From Streptomyces lanatus (GTDB taxonomy: Bacteria > Actinomycetota > Actinomycetes > Streptomycetales > Streptomycetaceae), in contig NZ_BNBM01000009.1 in assembly GCF_014655715.1 (NCBI RefSeq), forward strand, positions 186,001-250,000: 64,000 nt of DNA, in the 5' to 3' direction. Positions 16,408-25,384 of this stretch are shown here, one piece after another. The notes below the pieces were generated by a model that saw nothing but the letters and a program-made list of their open reading frames with translations, was not told the origin of the DNA and did not search any database. The first letter of the stretch is position 1. Each line of letters opens with the position of its first letter. The translations under genes were made by a program, and so were the position numbers.

Positions 16408-17967
16408 TCACCCGTCGGACGGCCCCTTTGGTGAAAGCCCGAGGCCAACGTGGCCGATGTCCGACGACCCGATGCCGTTCTCCGGCGGGACCGCCGGCAC
16501 CCCCCGATGCTCCGGTTCCACGCCTGACACGGGCCTGGAACCGGCGTCGGCATTCCCGCTGGGGAGCGGCGTGGCGGCGAAGACGGAGTCCGGGTCGACC
16601 GCAGACTTCACGGCTAGCAAACGCTCGGTGTTCGGCCCGTAGGACTCCGCGATCTGGTCGGGAGTCTCCGGCCCCAGGAAGTTCACGTAGCCGCCCGGCA
16701 ACGAGAACGGCTCAAGCGCCGCGTGCAGCTGTTCCAGCCAGCGCAGGTGCGGGGACCTACCGTCGCCGCCTCCTGCGTCGTCCTGGCTTTCGCCGTCCTC
16801 CCACAATGAGATCAGCTCGACCATCAGGTGCGGTTCGCGTCGGCCGAAAGCCGTCGAGCCGAGGGGCAGACGGGCGGCGGCACCATGGAACTGATGCCAC
16901 ACGATCGCGGAGAACGGTGAGGTGAACTCCTGGGCAGCCCGGTCCAGGACGGTCGCGATGGAGCCGGAGATGCTCTGGACGGTGCGCGTGCGAATCGCGC
17001 CCATCCGCCCGGGTGGGAACATGGTGTCCGTCGCGGCCAACGCCGCGGAACGGGCGACCGGTCCAATCTCGGCCAGCACGGGTGTACCGAGTCCGGCCAG
17101 GGCACGCACCGGCCCGTTCTCGGCGTTCCCCACCTCGATGTCCCCCGACCAGGTCGGCGCGACGTACACCGTCGGCTTCCCGTCCGGGCCGGGAAGGAAC
17201 CCCACGTCCACCGTCAGCTCATCCGGACAGTCCTGAAGGATCCCACCGAGGTCGGCGAGAATGTCGGCGCTCTGGACGATCGGGTACAAGATGGTGCCCG
17301 ACACGACTGTCGGCACAGGGTGCAGACGGATCCGCGCCGAGGTCACGACACCGAAGTTGCCGCCGCCGCCCCGCAACGCCCAGAAGAGGTCCGGATGATG
17401 GTCGGCGTCGGTGCACACTCGTGAACCGTCGGCCAGGACGACTTCGGCGCCGAGCAGGTTGTCGGCCGCGAGCCCGAACTGCCCGATCAGGGGGCCGTAT
17501 CCGCCGCCGAGCGTGAGGCCGACCATGCCGACGGCGCCCGCCGTTCCGGTGACCGCCGTCAGGCCGACCCGCTCGGCAGCGGATACGACGTCGGACGAGA
17601 GCGCCCCGCCACCTACCGTCGCGAAACGGCGGCCGATGTCGACCTGAACTCCCCGCATGTCAGTCAGATCGAGAACCAGTCCACCGGGACGGAACGCCCG
17701 TCCCCAGAAGTCATGACCCCCGCTGCGTACCGAGATCGGCACCCCATGGTTGCGAGACGCACGTATCGCGGCCTGCACGTCAGCGGTGGTCGCGCACCGC
17801 ACGACGACAGCAGGACGGACATCGACCGCTGCGTTGAACAACGCCACTGCTTTTGCGTACTCCGGCTCGTTGGTGAGCACACGACCCGCAGGGATTCTGG
17901 ACCGCAGCTCAGCCAGCAAGGCAGTGCTGACTGCGTCGCGGGCATCTGCATGGACATGGGACTGCAT
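16408..17967 (-). CDS. FAD-binding oxidoreductase (berberine-bridge-enzyme type)
   Basis: Flavoprotein oxidase or dehydrogenase. The 519-residue product has an FAD_binding_4 domain with the flavin-His motif SVRSGGHDFWG, TGTAGAVGMVGLTLGGGYG and GGGGNFGVVTSA, then a substrate domain and a C-terminal BBE segment (LLAVKSAVDPDSVF). The last 45 residues are Pro/Gly/Ser-rich and atypical. ATG at 17967 has AGGAG 5 nt upstream; a GTG two codons earlier overlaps that site and is less likely. Neighbouring genes do not reveal the substrate; related enzymes oxidise sugars, alkaloids or polyketide intermediates. Confidence 0.85.
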   Translation of the reverse strand: MQSHVHADARDAVSTALLAELRSRIPAGRVLTNEPEYAKAVALFNAAVDVRPAVVVRCATTADVQAAIRASRNHGVPISVRSGGHDFWGRAFRPGGLVLDLTDMRGVQVDIGRRFATVGGGALSSDVVSAAERVGLTAVTGTAGAVGMVGLTLGGGYGPLIGQFGLAADNLLGAEVVLADGSRVCTDADHHPDLFWALRGGGGNFGVVTSARIRLHPVPTVVSGTILYPIVQSADILADLGGILQDCPDELTVDVGFLPGPDGKPTVYVAPTWSGDIEVGNAENGPVRALAGLGTPVLAEIGPVARSAALAATDTMFPPGRMGAIRTRTVQSISGSIATVLDRAAQEFTSPFSAIVWHQFHGAAARLPLGSTAFGRREPHLMVELISLWEDGESQDDAGGGDGRSPHLRWLEQLHAALEPFSLPGGYVNFLGPETPDQIAESYGPNTERLLAVKSAVDPDSVFAATPLPSGNADAGSRPVSGVEPEHRGVPAVPPENGIGSSDIGHVGLGLSPKGPSDG

Positions 17968-18037
17968 TGTCACTCCTGTGTGTCGCTCACGGGTGCGGCC
18001 GTCGACGGCGACGGCATGGAGCCGGAGACCAGCGCGG

Positions 18038-18799
18038 TCAACGACGTTCGGTAGCGTTCCGCCCCGGTCGAAGCTGGGTGGGCTCGTCCACGATCACGTG
18101 GGTCCGGTGCAAAACGTCGAGCTGCGCCGGGTTGTACAGCTCACGCAGGACCGTCTCCATGGTCTCTCGAACGAATTTCTCCCCCCTCGGGCCGTCCGTG
18201 TACAGGTCGGGCAGGTCCGGGTGGTCCTGCCGCAGCCGGCGCAGGTAGGGCACCATCCGCTCCACGAGGTCTTGACGGATGGGCTCGCCTGCATCGGCGG
18301 GCAGTTCGTCGAACTCCCGGTTGATCGGGTGAGCAGGCAGATTGCGCACCAGTGCACCATAGGCTTGCAGCTGCTCCCCGTTCATCAACCGGGTCATGAC
18401 CAGCAGGAGCGAGCGGTCGGTCTCGGACAGGACCGTTGCTTCGCCGGGCGTGAGTTCCGCAGGCAGGTCGGCCGGGGCGCGCTGCTCGATCAGTGTCGCG
18501 AGCTCGAGCCGGGCCCGCTGCAGCCGTTCGATGGTCGCGGCCAGCTCCGCGTCGAGCGTGCGCAGTGCCTGCCCGGGGTGCTCACCCTCGTCCACCGTCT
18601 CCGCGATCTGGTTCAGCGAGAACCCGAGATCGACCAGACGCTTGACCCGCAGCAGGCGGACCAGGTGCGGCACGCCGTACTGCTTGTAGCCGTTGGCGCG
18701 GCGCTCGGGCTCCGCCAGCAGCCCGACCTCGTGGTAGTGCCGTACCGCCCGCAGGCTGGTGCCGGCAAGCTCGGCGATCTCCCGGGTACTCCAGCTCAT
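18038..18799 (-). CDS. MerR-family regulator
   Basis: Transcription factor that twists promoters with an over-long spacer. The 253-residue protein opens with a MerR winged helix (STREIAELAGTSLRAVRHYHEVGLL, then RRANGYKQYG), followed by a coiled coil (residues about 80-110) and a long helical effector domain with no Cys pair for metals. The promoter has TTGACT, a 19-bp spacer holding GTGCCG-CTA-CGGCAC, and TTGGCT only 7 nt before the ATG at 18799, so translation is probably leaderless. The same dyad precedes the amidase-HIT operon at 21084. It probably senses a small organic molecule. Confidence 0.87.
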   Translation of the reverse strand: MSWSTREIAELAGTSLRAVRHYHEVGLLAEPERRANGYKQYGVPHLVRLLRVKRLVDLGFSLNQIAETVDEGEHPGQALRTLDAELAATIERLQRARLELATLIEQRAPADLPAELTPGEATVLSETDRSLLLVMTRLMNGEQLQAYGALVRNLPAHPINREFDELPADAGEPIRQDLVERMVPYLRRLRQDHPDLPDLYTDGPRGEKFVRETMETVLRELYNPAQLDVLHRTHVIVDEPTQLRPGRNATERR

Positions 18800-18806
18800 G
18801 GTTCTC

Positions 18807-18837
18807 AGCCAACACGGTGCCGCTACGGCACAGTCAA
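18807..18837 (-). promoter_or_regulatory. MerR-type promoter of merR
   Basis: On the minus strand: TTGACT (18837-18832), a 19-bp spacer containing the dyad GTGCCG-CTA-CGGCAC (18817-18831), and TTGGCT (18812-18807). The long spacer filled by a palindrome is the hallmark of MerR-controlled promoters. Transcription would start about at the gene's ATG. Confidence 0.65.
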
Positions 18838-18950
18838 GTCCGGGCTCTGGCTCTGGCTCTCACGATCGGCATCGCGATCGGGACCGGGTTGGTGCTGTTC
18901 GGCTTCCGGCTCGCGGCAGCTGGGCAGTGCGCGATCGCGCGAGTTCCGGT

Positions 18951-19388
18951 TCACACTCCGGGGTCAAAGTCCCGTGCGTGTTCAAACCCGAGCTCCAGCA
19001 GGGCGGCACGGAGCTTTGCTGCTGCTTCAGCCAAAGCTGACTGATTCTCCTCCTGCTTGGCCTTGCTGAAATCAAAGTCGGACATGTCCCAGACCGGCGC
19101 GACATGTATATGCAAATGCGGTACCTCAAAGCCTGCGATGACGAGGCCGGCACGCGGAGCGTTCCAAGCCCGCTGCACCCCTTGCCCCACGGCCTGGGCT
19201 ACCTCGAAGCAACGCGTCAGAAGGGTCCCGTCAGCGTCCGTCCACCGGTCGACCTCACGCCGCGGCACAACAAGAGTGTGACCGGGCCGCAACGGAGCGA
19301 TGGACAGAAAAGCGACGATTTCCGGATCCTGCCAGACGAAGCGTCCGGGCAGCTCGCCAGCGATAATGCGCGAGAACACAGTAGTCAT
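18951..19388 (-). CDS. HIT-family nucleotide hydrolase/transferase
   Basis: Histidine-triad protein, expected to hydrolyse nucleoside phosphoramidates or dinucleotides. The 145-residue product has SRIIAGELPGRFVWQD at the N-terminus, LRPGHTLVVPRREVDRWTD, and the defining HLHIHVAP motif; length is normal. The ATG at 19388 lies 24 bp after the amidase stop with GAGG 11 nt upstream, so it is the second gene of an operon with the amidase. Confidence 0.9.
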   Translation of the reverse strand: MTTVFSRIIAGELPGRFVWQDPEIVAFLSIAPLRPGHTLVVPRREVDRWTDADGTLLTRCFEVAQAVGQGVQRAWNAPRAGLVIAGFEVPHLHIHVAPVWDMSDFDFSKAKQEENQSALAEAAAKLRAALLELGFEHARDFDPGV

Positions 19389-19411
19389 ACGTGAAATTGT
19401 CCTCAGAGACG

Positions 19412-20917
19412 TCAGGTCGCGGACGGCGAATCGGGCAACGACGGCCAGAGATGCGCCCACGGCTGCGCCCGCTCCAACTGCGCGGCCAGTGCCAGCAGCT
19501 CGGGCTCCGAACCCGGGCGCCCGACGAACTGGATACCGAGCGGCAGCCCACTGGACGTCCGGTAGAGCGGCACCGACGACGCCGGGCGCCCGGTCACGTT
19601 CGCCAGCTGGGTGAAGGGCGCGGGCTCAAGGTTCGCGACAGCCAGTTTCTCGACAAGGTTCATCCGCCCCAGCACACCGCCGATCCGGGCAGCCAGCAGC
19701 CCCCGTGCGGCGAGCCGAACCGGCAAGGCGAGATCGAACTCGCCGATCGGCCACGCCGGCCGGGCCATGGTCGGGGTGAGCAGCATGTCGTAGCGCTCGT
19801 GGAACGCGGCCAACGCCCGGGTGTGCTGGTGCCAGCGGGACTGCGTGGCCAGGTACTCGGGCGCCGAAAGGCTCCGGCCGATCGCAGCCATCATCCGGGT
19901 CTCGATCTCGAAGTCGCCCTCGGCGCAGCCGGTGAACTCCCGTGCGGCCGTGACCTCGGCGGCGACCATCGCGAACCAGGCCGTGAGGAAGTCGGTGGCC
20001 AGGCGCTGCCCGTCGATGTCCGGGGCGGACTCCTCCACGACGTGTCCGAGCCCGGTGAGCAACTCCCCCGCGTCCCGAGCCGCGGCGGCGGCCTGCGGAT
20101 CAACCGGTCCGCCAAGCGGGGACACCGTGGTGAGCCCGATCCGCAGCGGGCGTGGGTCGTCGACGACGGCGTCGGCGTACGGACGCTCCGCCGGAGCCAC
20201 CCGGTACGGGCCCTCCGGTGCGGAGCCGGCCAGGACGTCGAGCATCGCGGCGGAGTCACGGACCGTGCGCGACAGCACACCCTGCACCGCGGCACCATGG
20301 AAGACCTCGTCGACCTCCGGCCCGGACGGGACGACGCCCCGCCCCGGCTTGAGCCCGAACAGCCCGCAGGCCGCAGCCGGAATCCGGATGGAGCCCCCGC
20401 CGTCGTTCCCGCCCGCGACCGGCACGACTCCGGCCGCGACGGCCGCCGCGGACCCGCCGGAGCTGCCACCGGGCGTCCGCGACGGATCCCACGGGTTGCG
20501 GGTCGGGCCCCCCGCGACCGGCTCGGTTATCGCGCGGGCGCCGAATTCGGGGGTCGTGGTCCGGCCGAACACGACCAGACCGGCGTCGAGCCAACGCTGT
20601 ACCACCGTGGACGTCTCCGGGCGCGGGAAGCGTGCCAGCGGTCGATTCCCACTGCCGGTCGGAAGCCCGGCGAGGTGCTGACCCAAGTCTTTGATCAGGA
20701 ACGGGACGCCGGCGAATGGCCCGGACAGCGGGCTGCGAGCGCGGGCACGGGCATCGTCGTCGAGTCGGTGGCGGATCGCGTTGATCGTCGGCTCAACGAC
20801 GTCGGCACGGGCAATCGCCGCCTCGAGCAGTTCAACCGGGCTCACCGCCCCGGACTTCACCAGCTCGGCCAGCCCGACGGCATCGTGCTCCCGGTACTCA
20901 TCCCAAGTGATACCCAT
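19412..20917 (-). CDS. Amidase-signature hydrolase
   Basis: Cytoplasmic amide hydrolase using a Ser-cisSer-Lys triad. The 501-residue protein has the Lys in FLIKDLGQ, the amidase signature GGSSGGSAAAVAAGVVPVAGG with the bridging Ser, and the nucleophile in GGGSIRIPAAACGLFGLKP. The ATG at 20917 has GGGAG 7 nt upstream and fits family alignments (MGITWDEYREHDAVGL). An in-frame ATG at 21067 sits only 6 nt after a MerR-type -10 box and would add 50 residues by leaderless initiation; which start is used is open. The substrate (amino acid amide, nitrile-derived amide or similar) is unknown. Confidence 0.9.
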   Translation of the reverse strand: MGITWDEYREHDAVGLAELVKSGAVSPVELLEAAIARADVVEPTINAIRHRLDDDARARARSPLSGPFAGVPFLIKDLGQHLAGLPTGSGNRPLARFPRPETSTVVQRWLDAGLVVFGRTTTPEFGARAITEPVAGGPTRNPWDPSRTPGGSSGGSAAAVAAGVVPVAGGNDGGGSIRIPAAACGLFGLKPGRGVVPSGPEVDEVFHGAAVQGVLSRTVRDSAAMLDVLAGSAPEGPYRVAPAERPYADAVVDDPRPLRIGLTTVSPLGGPVDPQAAAAARDAGELLTGLGHVVEESAPDIDGQRLATDFLTAWFAMVAAEVTAAREFTGCAEGDFEIETRMMAAIGRSLSAPEYLATQSRWHQHTRALAAFHERYDMLLTPTMARPAWPIGEFDLALPVRLAARGLLAARIGGVLGRMNLVEKLAVANLEPAPFTQLANVTGRPASSVPLYRTSSGLPLGIQFVGRPGSEPELLALAAQLERAQPWAHLWPSLPDSPSAT

Positions 20918-21073
20918 ACGAGTGCTCCCATCAGAGCGATAAGGGGCCCGGTCCGAGGCATGTCCATCAACGCCCCGGTCATCGGCGTCCCGGCTACGGC
21001 CTCGCGCAGGTCCCGGTCGGCCGGTCACGACCGCGTCAGACGCTGTGTAGCGATGTTGATCAGCCATGGCGTG

Positions 21074-21104
21074 AGTCAACACTGTGCCGCGACGGCACAC
21101 TCAA
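21074..21104 (-). promoter_or_regulatory. MerR-type promoter of the amidase-HIT operon
   Basis: On the minus strand: TTGAGT (21104-21099), a 19-bp spacer with the dyad GTGCCG-CGA-CGGCAC (21084-21098), and TTGACT (21079-21074). Dyad arms and spacing are the same as in the merR promoter, which strongly suggests regulation by the linked MerR protein. Confidence 0.65.
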
Positions 21105-21551
21105 GCTCATGGATAGCGGGATCACCCCACACGCCGAGTTCTGGGCGCAGCGCCGGAGGCGGTCACGCGGTGACGGTCGGGCTGACCGGAGGCAGAAGGG
21201 GTGTCCGGCTGCCGGGCCGGCGTAGGCCCGTCCGCCTCCTTGCTATGCAAGTTGACGTCGTCAGTGGGCTGCGGCTGACGTGCGCCATTTCGCGCGGTCT
21301 GGCCTTCCCGGCCCCGACCTGGCGTCTGGCCCTCACGTCGTCTGCGACGTACTCGCGCAGTTGCTCGGACACCGGCGTCCGACGACCCGCACCCGCGCCA
21401 CCTCGACGGCCGCGACCTCTACGGAAAGCCGGCGGCGAACTGAGCGAGACGGCCGGCGCGGGACAGGTCGACAGCAATCGCCGCACCGTCGTACGGACCC
21501 TGATCGCCACGTGATGACGGGCGACTCGCTGAGCGGAGGTTTCGCCGAGGC
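21105..21551. other. No gene recognised
   Basis: Between the amidase promoter and the DUF3159 promoter lie about 450 bp without a credible gene; frames on both strands are Arg/Pro-rich and lack start signals. It may be decayed sequence. Confidence 0.5.
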
Positions 21552-21565
21552 GTGACTCAGGTCAC
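21552..21565. promoter_or_regulatory. Crp-like site upstream of operator C
   Basis: GTGACTCAGGTCAC is a perfect palindrome that fits both the Streptomyces Crp consensus GTG-N6-GNCAC and the E. coli form GTGA-N6-TCACA (an A follows). It ends 21 bp before operator pair C. An identical site lies 21 bp from pair E, and a related one 22 bp from pair F. Confidence 0.6.
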
Positions 21566-21586
21566 ATAGCGCGAGGTGGCTTCATT

Positions 21587-21619
21587 CGTCACTTGATGCC
21601 AGGATGTCACTTAGTGACG
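21587..21619. promoter_or_regulatory. TetR operator pair C (DUF3159 promoter)
   Basis: CGTCACTTGATGCCA (21587-21601, 11 of 15 matches) and TGTCACTTAGTGACG (21605-21619, 14 of 15) are spaced 18 bp apart and end 42 bp before the DUF3159 start. The downstream cluster includes the second TetR paralogue and an MFS transporter. Confidence 0.75.
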
Positions 21620-21661
21620 AACGATTTCGCCCCCAAGACGACCCCGGAAGAGCTGATCACC

Positions 21662-22339
21662 ATGCAGACCACCAGTCCCCAGGAGGCGGCGACCGACATG
21701 CAGGCGGCAGATCAACGGAAGAAGAAGTCGGCGCTCGAACAGGCGGGCGGCACGAAGGGGGTCATCTACTCGGCGCTGCCCGCCCTGGTGTTCGTCGTCG
21801 CCAACAACGCCGGTGGACTCAAGGTGGGCATCCTCGCCGCTCTGCTCGTCGCCTTGGGCATCGCGGTAGAGCGGCTGATGCGCAAGGAGTCGCTCCAGCC
21901 CGCGCTCGGCGGCGTGTTCGGCGTGGCCATCGCCGCCGGCATCTCCTGGTACACGGGATCCGCCAAGGACTTCTTCCTCATCGGCATCTGGCTGAGCCTG
22001 GCCGGCGCCGTCGCCTTCATCCTCTCCGTGGTGCTGCGCTGGCCCCTGGCCGGCTTGATCTGGAACTCGACGACCGGCAAGGGCACCGTCTGGCGGGCGG
22101 ACAAGCGCTCACGGATCTACTACGACATCGCCACCCTGGTGCTGGCCGCCATCTTCGGCGCTCGGTTCGCAGTCCAGCAGTACCTCTACCAGGCCGACGA
22201 GGTCGGCTCGCTGGGCTTCGCCAAGATCGCCATGGGCTACCCGCTCCTCGCCGTCGGCTTCCTGGCCGTCGCCTGGGCCGCCCGGGCTTCCGACAAGCGA
22301 CTGAAGGCCGTAGGGCTGCTGCCCGCCAAGCACAGCTGA
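21662..22339 (+). CDS. DUF3159 membrane protein
   Basis: Inner-membrane protein of unknown function, found in many actinomycetes. The 225-residue product has a charged N-terminus (QAADQRKKKSALEQAGG) and about six hydrophobic segments, including YSALPALVFVVANNAGG, VGILAALLVALGIAVERL, FFLIGIWLSLAGAVAFILSVV and YPLLAVGFLAVAWAARA. Internal TGKGTVWRADKRSRIYYDIATLV is characteristic of the family. ATG at 21662 has GGAAG upstream. It sits first behind operator pair C, so its expression should respond to the TetR network. Confidence 0.82.
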   Translation: MQTTSPQEAATDMQAADQRKKKSALEQAGGTKGVIYSALPALVFVVANNAGGLKVGILAALLVALGIAVERLMRKESLQPALGGVFGVAIAAGISWYTGSAKDFFLIGIWLSLAGAVAFILSVVLRWPLAGLIWNSTTGKGTVWRADKRSRIYYDIATLVLAAIFGARFAVQQYLYQADEVGSLGFAKIAMGYPLLAVGFLAVAWAARASDKRLKAVGLLPAKHS

Positions 22340-22553
22340 CCGACGCCCTCCCCGCTCCCCGTCCGTGCCGGGCGGGCCCCACAGCCCGTCCGGCACACGC
22401 GTCCGCACCGCGGAGCGACCACGGCCGATTTGGGGGTCGTCTCTTATGGGGTTTGCGGACCTCCGCACCGCCGCCGGGCTGTTCCTGGCCCTTCGCCGGC
22501 AAGCCCCAGCTGAACGACGTCCTTGTCCCACGGCTGAATGACGAGGTGACCCC

Positions 22554-23207
22554 ATGCAGGTGAGCAATCGCGTCGGACCTGGGATGAGCGAGCAGCGGCG
22601 CTGCCGGATCCGGTTGGAGATCTCTCGGGAGGCGTCGCGTCTCTTCTGGGAGCAGGGCGTTGCCGCGACCAGTGGCGACCAGATCGGCGAAGCAGTGGGC
22701 CTGTCGACGCGTACCATCTGGCGGCACTTCCTGAGCAAGGAGAGCTGCGCCGAACCGATCATCTTGCATGGCGTCGCGTGGGAGATGGCCGCCCTGCGCC
22801 GCTGGAAACCCGAACTCTCCTTTGATGACCATCTCGCCGATGAGATGAGCAGGCATGGCCGCGACGCCGACAGGGCGGAGCACGCCGACGACACGCTCGC
22901 GATGAAGATGATCGCGCTCAGCAGCAGGGAGCCCGCGCTCCGCACGGTCTGGCTCATGGCCTGTGACCAGGTAGAGCGCGAGCTGGCCGGGAGCATCGCC
23001 GACCGACTTGGCCTGCCGGCCGACGACATCAGGGTGCAGGTGCACGCGGCGGCCGCCTCGGGCGCCCTACGGGTCGTCAACGAGGAGATCGGCGATGCCC
23101 TGCTCGGCGGTGCCGACGTGCGCCGGTTCGCACATGCGCACCAGCTCCTGGCCCAGGCGATCCGCAGTGCCACGGGAGGCGCCGTGGGGGACGCGGCTAC
23201 GACCTGA
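22554..23207 (+). CDS. TetR-family regulator, paralogue 2
   Basis: Second predicted regulator of the palindrome network. The 217-residue protein is similar to the one at 15365 through most of its length: MSEQRRCRIRLEISREASRLFWEQGV, then GLSTRTIWRHFLSKESCAEPI and WLMACDQVERELAGSIADRLGL. The shared recognition helix predicts the same operator, while the differing central region may bind another ligand. ATG at 22554 has GAGG 8 nt upstream. No operator was found directly in front of it, so it is probably expressed from pair C through the DUF3159 gene, 214 bp upstream. Confidence 0.87.
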   Translation: MQVSNRVGPGMSEQRRCRIRLEISREASRLFWEQGVAATSGDQIGEAVGLSTRTIWRHFLSKESCAEPIILHGVAWEMAALRRWKPELSFDDHLADEMSRHGRDADRAEHADDTLAMKMIALSSREPALRTVWLMACDQVERELAGSIADRLGLPADDIRVQVHAAAASGALRVVNEEIGDALLGGADVRRFAHAHQLLAQAIRSATGGAVGDAATT

Positions 23208-23444
23208 GATCCGTACGCGACGACCCCGTCAGGTCGCACAAACACCGGCATTGAGTGTCCCGTTCGGCATGCACCTGAGCGGGCTGCCCGCGCTGTTCGC
23301 CGTGTGTGACACAGACCGGGTGGCAGGTCGATCCACCGGCACCGGATCGGATGCCGCCCGTTCCCGATCCCTCGAAGCATTCCTGTCAGGTGGCGCTCGA
23401 TACCCAGGGCGTACGCCACCTGCTGTCCTTGATTGGAAGAATCC

Positions 23445-25154
23445 GTGACTACCGACTACTCCCCTACGACGAAGCCGGAAGCGGTGACGATGCCGCCCCG
23501 GCAGGTGCTTCAGGCGGTTTCCGGGCTGGTGGCCGGTTTGTTCGTCGCCATCCTCGCCGGAACCGTGGTGGCCAACGCGCTGCCCCGGATCACCGCTGAG
23601 CTGAGGGCGAGCCAATCCTCGTACACCTGGGTGATCATCGCGGAGCTGCTGGCCATGACGGCCACCGTTCCGTTGTGGGGCAAGCTGTCCGACCTCTACA
23701 GCAAAAAGCTGCTCCTCCAGACATCGCTGGGCCTGTTCGTGGTCGGCTCGCTCGTGGCCGGGTTCTCCCAGGGTGTCGGCATGCTGATCTTCAGCAGGGT
23801 GGTGCAGGGCGTGGGGGCCGGCGGACTCACGGCACTGACGCAGGTCGTGATGGCGGCCGTCATCCCCCCGCGGGAGCTGGGCAGGTACTCCGGAGTCTTC
23901 GGTGCCGTCTTCTCCGGCGCAACCGTGGCCGGCCCGCTGATCGGCGGCCTCCTGGTGGACACCTCATGGCTTGGCTGGCGGTGGTGCTTCTTCATCGGCG
24001 TGCCCTTCGCACTCCTTGCCATCGCGCTGCTGCAGCGCACACTGCACCTTCCGCACGTCCGCCGCGAGGTGAAGATCGACTGGCTCGGTGCCTTCCTGAT
24101 CGTCGCCGGGGTCAGCTCGCTGCTCATCTGGGTCTCGATGGCGGGCGGAACGTTCGACTGGTTCTCCTGGCAGACGGCCGCCTTGGTCGGTGGCGGCGCG
24201 CTGCTGCTGGCGACGGCCGTCCGGGTCGAGTTCCGGGCCGCCGAGCCGATCATCCCGCTGAGCATCTTCCGTAACCGCACTGTGGCGCTGACCAGCCTGG
24301 CCTCCCTGCTGGTCGGTGTCGGCCTCTTCGGCGGCACCGTCTTCCTCTCGCAGTTCTTCCAGGTGGCCATGGGCAAGTCGCCCACGACCGCCGGTCTGAT
24401 GAGTCTGCCGCTGATCCTGGGATCGCTCGCCGCCTCCACGTTCGCCGGACAACGGATCAGTGCGACCGGCAGGTGGAAGCGGTACCTCGTGGCAGGCACC
24501 GTCCTCATGACCGCCGGCCTCGCCCTGCTGTCCACCATCGGATCCCACACGCCCTTCGTTCTGCTGAGCGTCTACATGGCCGTCCTGGGGACCGGCGTCG
24601 GCATGCTGACGCAGAACCTGGTCCTCGCCGCGCAGAACGACGTGCCCGCCGACACTCTGGGCAGCGCGACCGCCGTCCTGTCCTTCTCGCGCAGCATGGG
24701 CGGGACCGTGGGCACCAGCGTCCTGGGGGCGGTCCTCGCCCACCGCGTCGCCACCGAACTTGCCGCCGGCCGCGCGGCGGCAGGTGCCACGCCGGGAGGT
24801 GGGGCCGGGCACGGTGTCCCCGACGCGACGACCCTGCCCGCCCCCTTGCGCGCGCTCGTGGAGAACGCCTATGGCATCGCCACCGCAGAACTCTTCCTCT
24901 GGGCCACCCCGTTCGCCCTGCTGGCGCTGATCGCCGTCCTGTTCATCAAGGAGAAGCCGCTCAAGACGACCACCAGCACGGAGCGACTCGCCGAGGAGAG
25001 CGCCCTCGCCGCCGGCGGCCGCGCCCTCCCGACCCCCACCGACACACCGCGTGCCGACCTCGCCGCGGCGTCGACCAAAGGCAGTGGAGGGTGCCTAGGC
25101 ACCACCCGCCTGCTTGGTCAGCGACCGTCGCGACGCGCGTCGGGTCGCCCGTGA
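23445..25154 (+). CDS. DHA2-family MFS drug exporter with foreign C-terminal tail
   Basis: Proton-driven multidrug exporter in the inner membrane. The 569-residue protein has 14 predicted helices, an LWGKLSDLYSKK loop and LGWRWCFFIGVPFALLAIAL, typical of the EmrB/QacA group. The GTG at 23445 has GGAAG 5 nt upstream; a TTG four codons earlier is less likely. After the last helix (LFIKEKPLKTTTSTERLAEES) the tail from about residue 545 is antisense to a broken alcohol dehydrogenase, so the original stop was probably lost by a deletion. It follows TetR paralogue 2 by 237 bp. Confidence 0.85.
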   Translation: MTTDYSPTTKPEAVTMPPRQVLQAVSGLVAGLFVAILAGTVVANALPRITAELRASQSSYTWVIIAELLAMTATVPLWGKLSDLYSKKLLLQTSLGLFVVGSLVAGFSQGVGMLIFSRVVQGVGAGGLTALTQVVMAAVIPPRELGRYSGVFGAVFSGATVAGPLIGGLLVDTSWLGWRWCFFIGVPFALLAIALLQRTLHLPHVRREVKIDWLGAFLIVAGVSSLLIWVSMAGGTFDWFSWQTAALVGGGALLLATAVRVEFRAAEPIIPLSIFRNRTVALTSLASLLVGVGLFGGTVFLSQFFQVAMGKSPTTAGLMSLPLILGSLAASTFAGQRISATGRWKRYLVAGTVLMTAGLALLSTIGSHTPFVLLSVYMAVLGTGVGMLTQNLVLAAQNDVPADTLGSATAVLSFSRSMGGTVGTSVLGAVLAHRVATELAAGRAAAGATPGGGAGHGVPDATTLPAPLRALVENAYGIATAELFLWATPFALLALIAVLFIKEKPLKTTTSTERLAEESALAAGGRALPTPTDTPRADLAAASTKGSGGCLGTTRLLGQRPSRRASGRP

Positions 25155-25372
25155 TCGCGACGAGGTCGACCACGAGCCGGAGCCTCAGTGTCGAGTGTCA
25201 GGTCGACGCAGTGCGGAGCCAGAGCGGTGAGGCGCTGTGCGAGGCCGGGGCCGTAGGTGGTGGGAACGGCGCCGAGAGAGGTGGGGAGTGGTTGCATTCA
25301 CTTACTGTCCCTACCACAGTGGCACCTTGCGCTACAGCGATCTCGACTGCCGCAATCCCCACCCTCCCGCGA
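25090..25372 (-). pseudogene. Zinc-type alcohol dehydrogenase/quinone oxidoreductase remnant
   Basis: The minus strand encodes GRVGIAAVEIAVAQGATVVGTVSE (nucleotide-binding fold), then in another frame PTTYGPGLAQRLTALAPHCVDLTLDT, then in a third VVDLVAITGDPTRVATVADQAGG. Together they form the C-terminal half of an MDR-family reductase with two frameshifts. Its 5' end is cut by IS481 debris at about 25375 and its 3' end runs under the MFS tail. Confidence 0.7.
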
Positions 25373-25384
25373 CGCCCTCGACGA

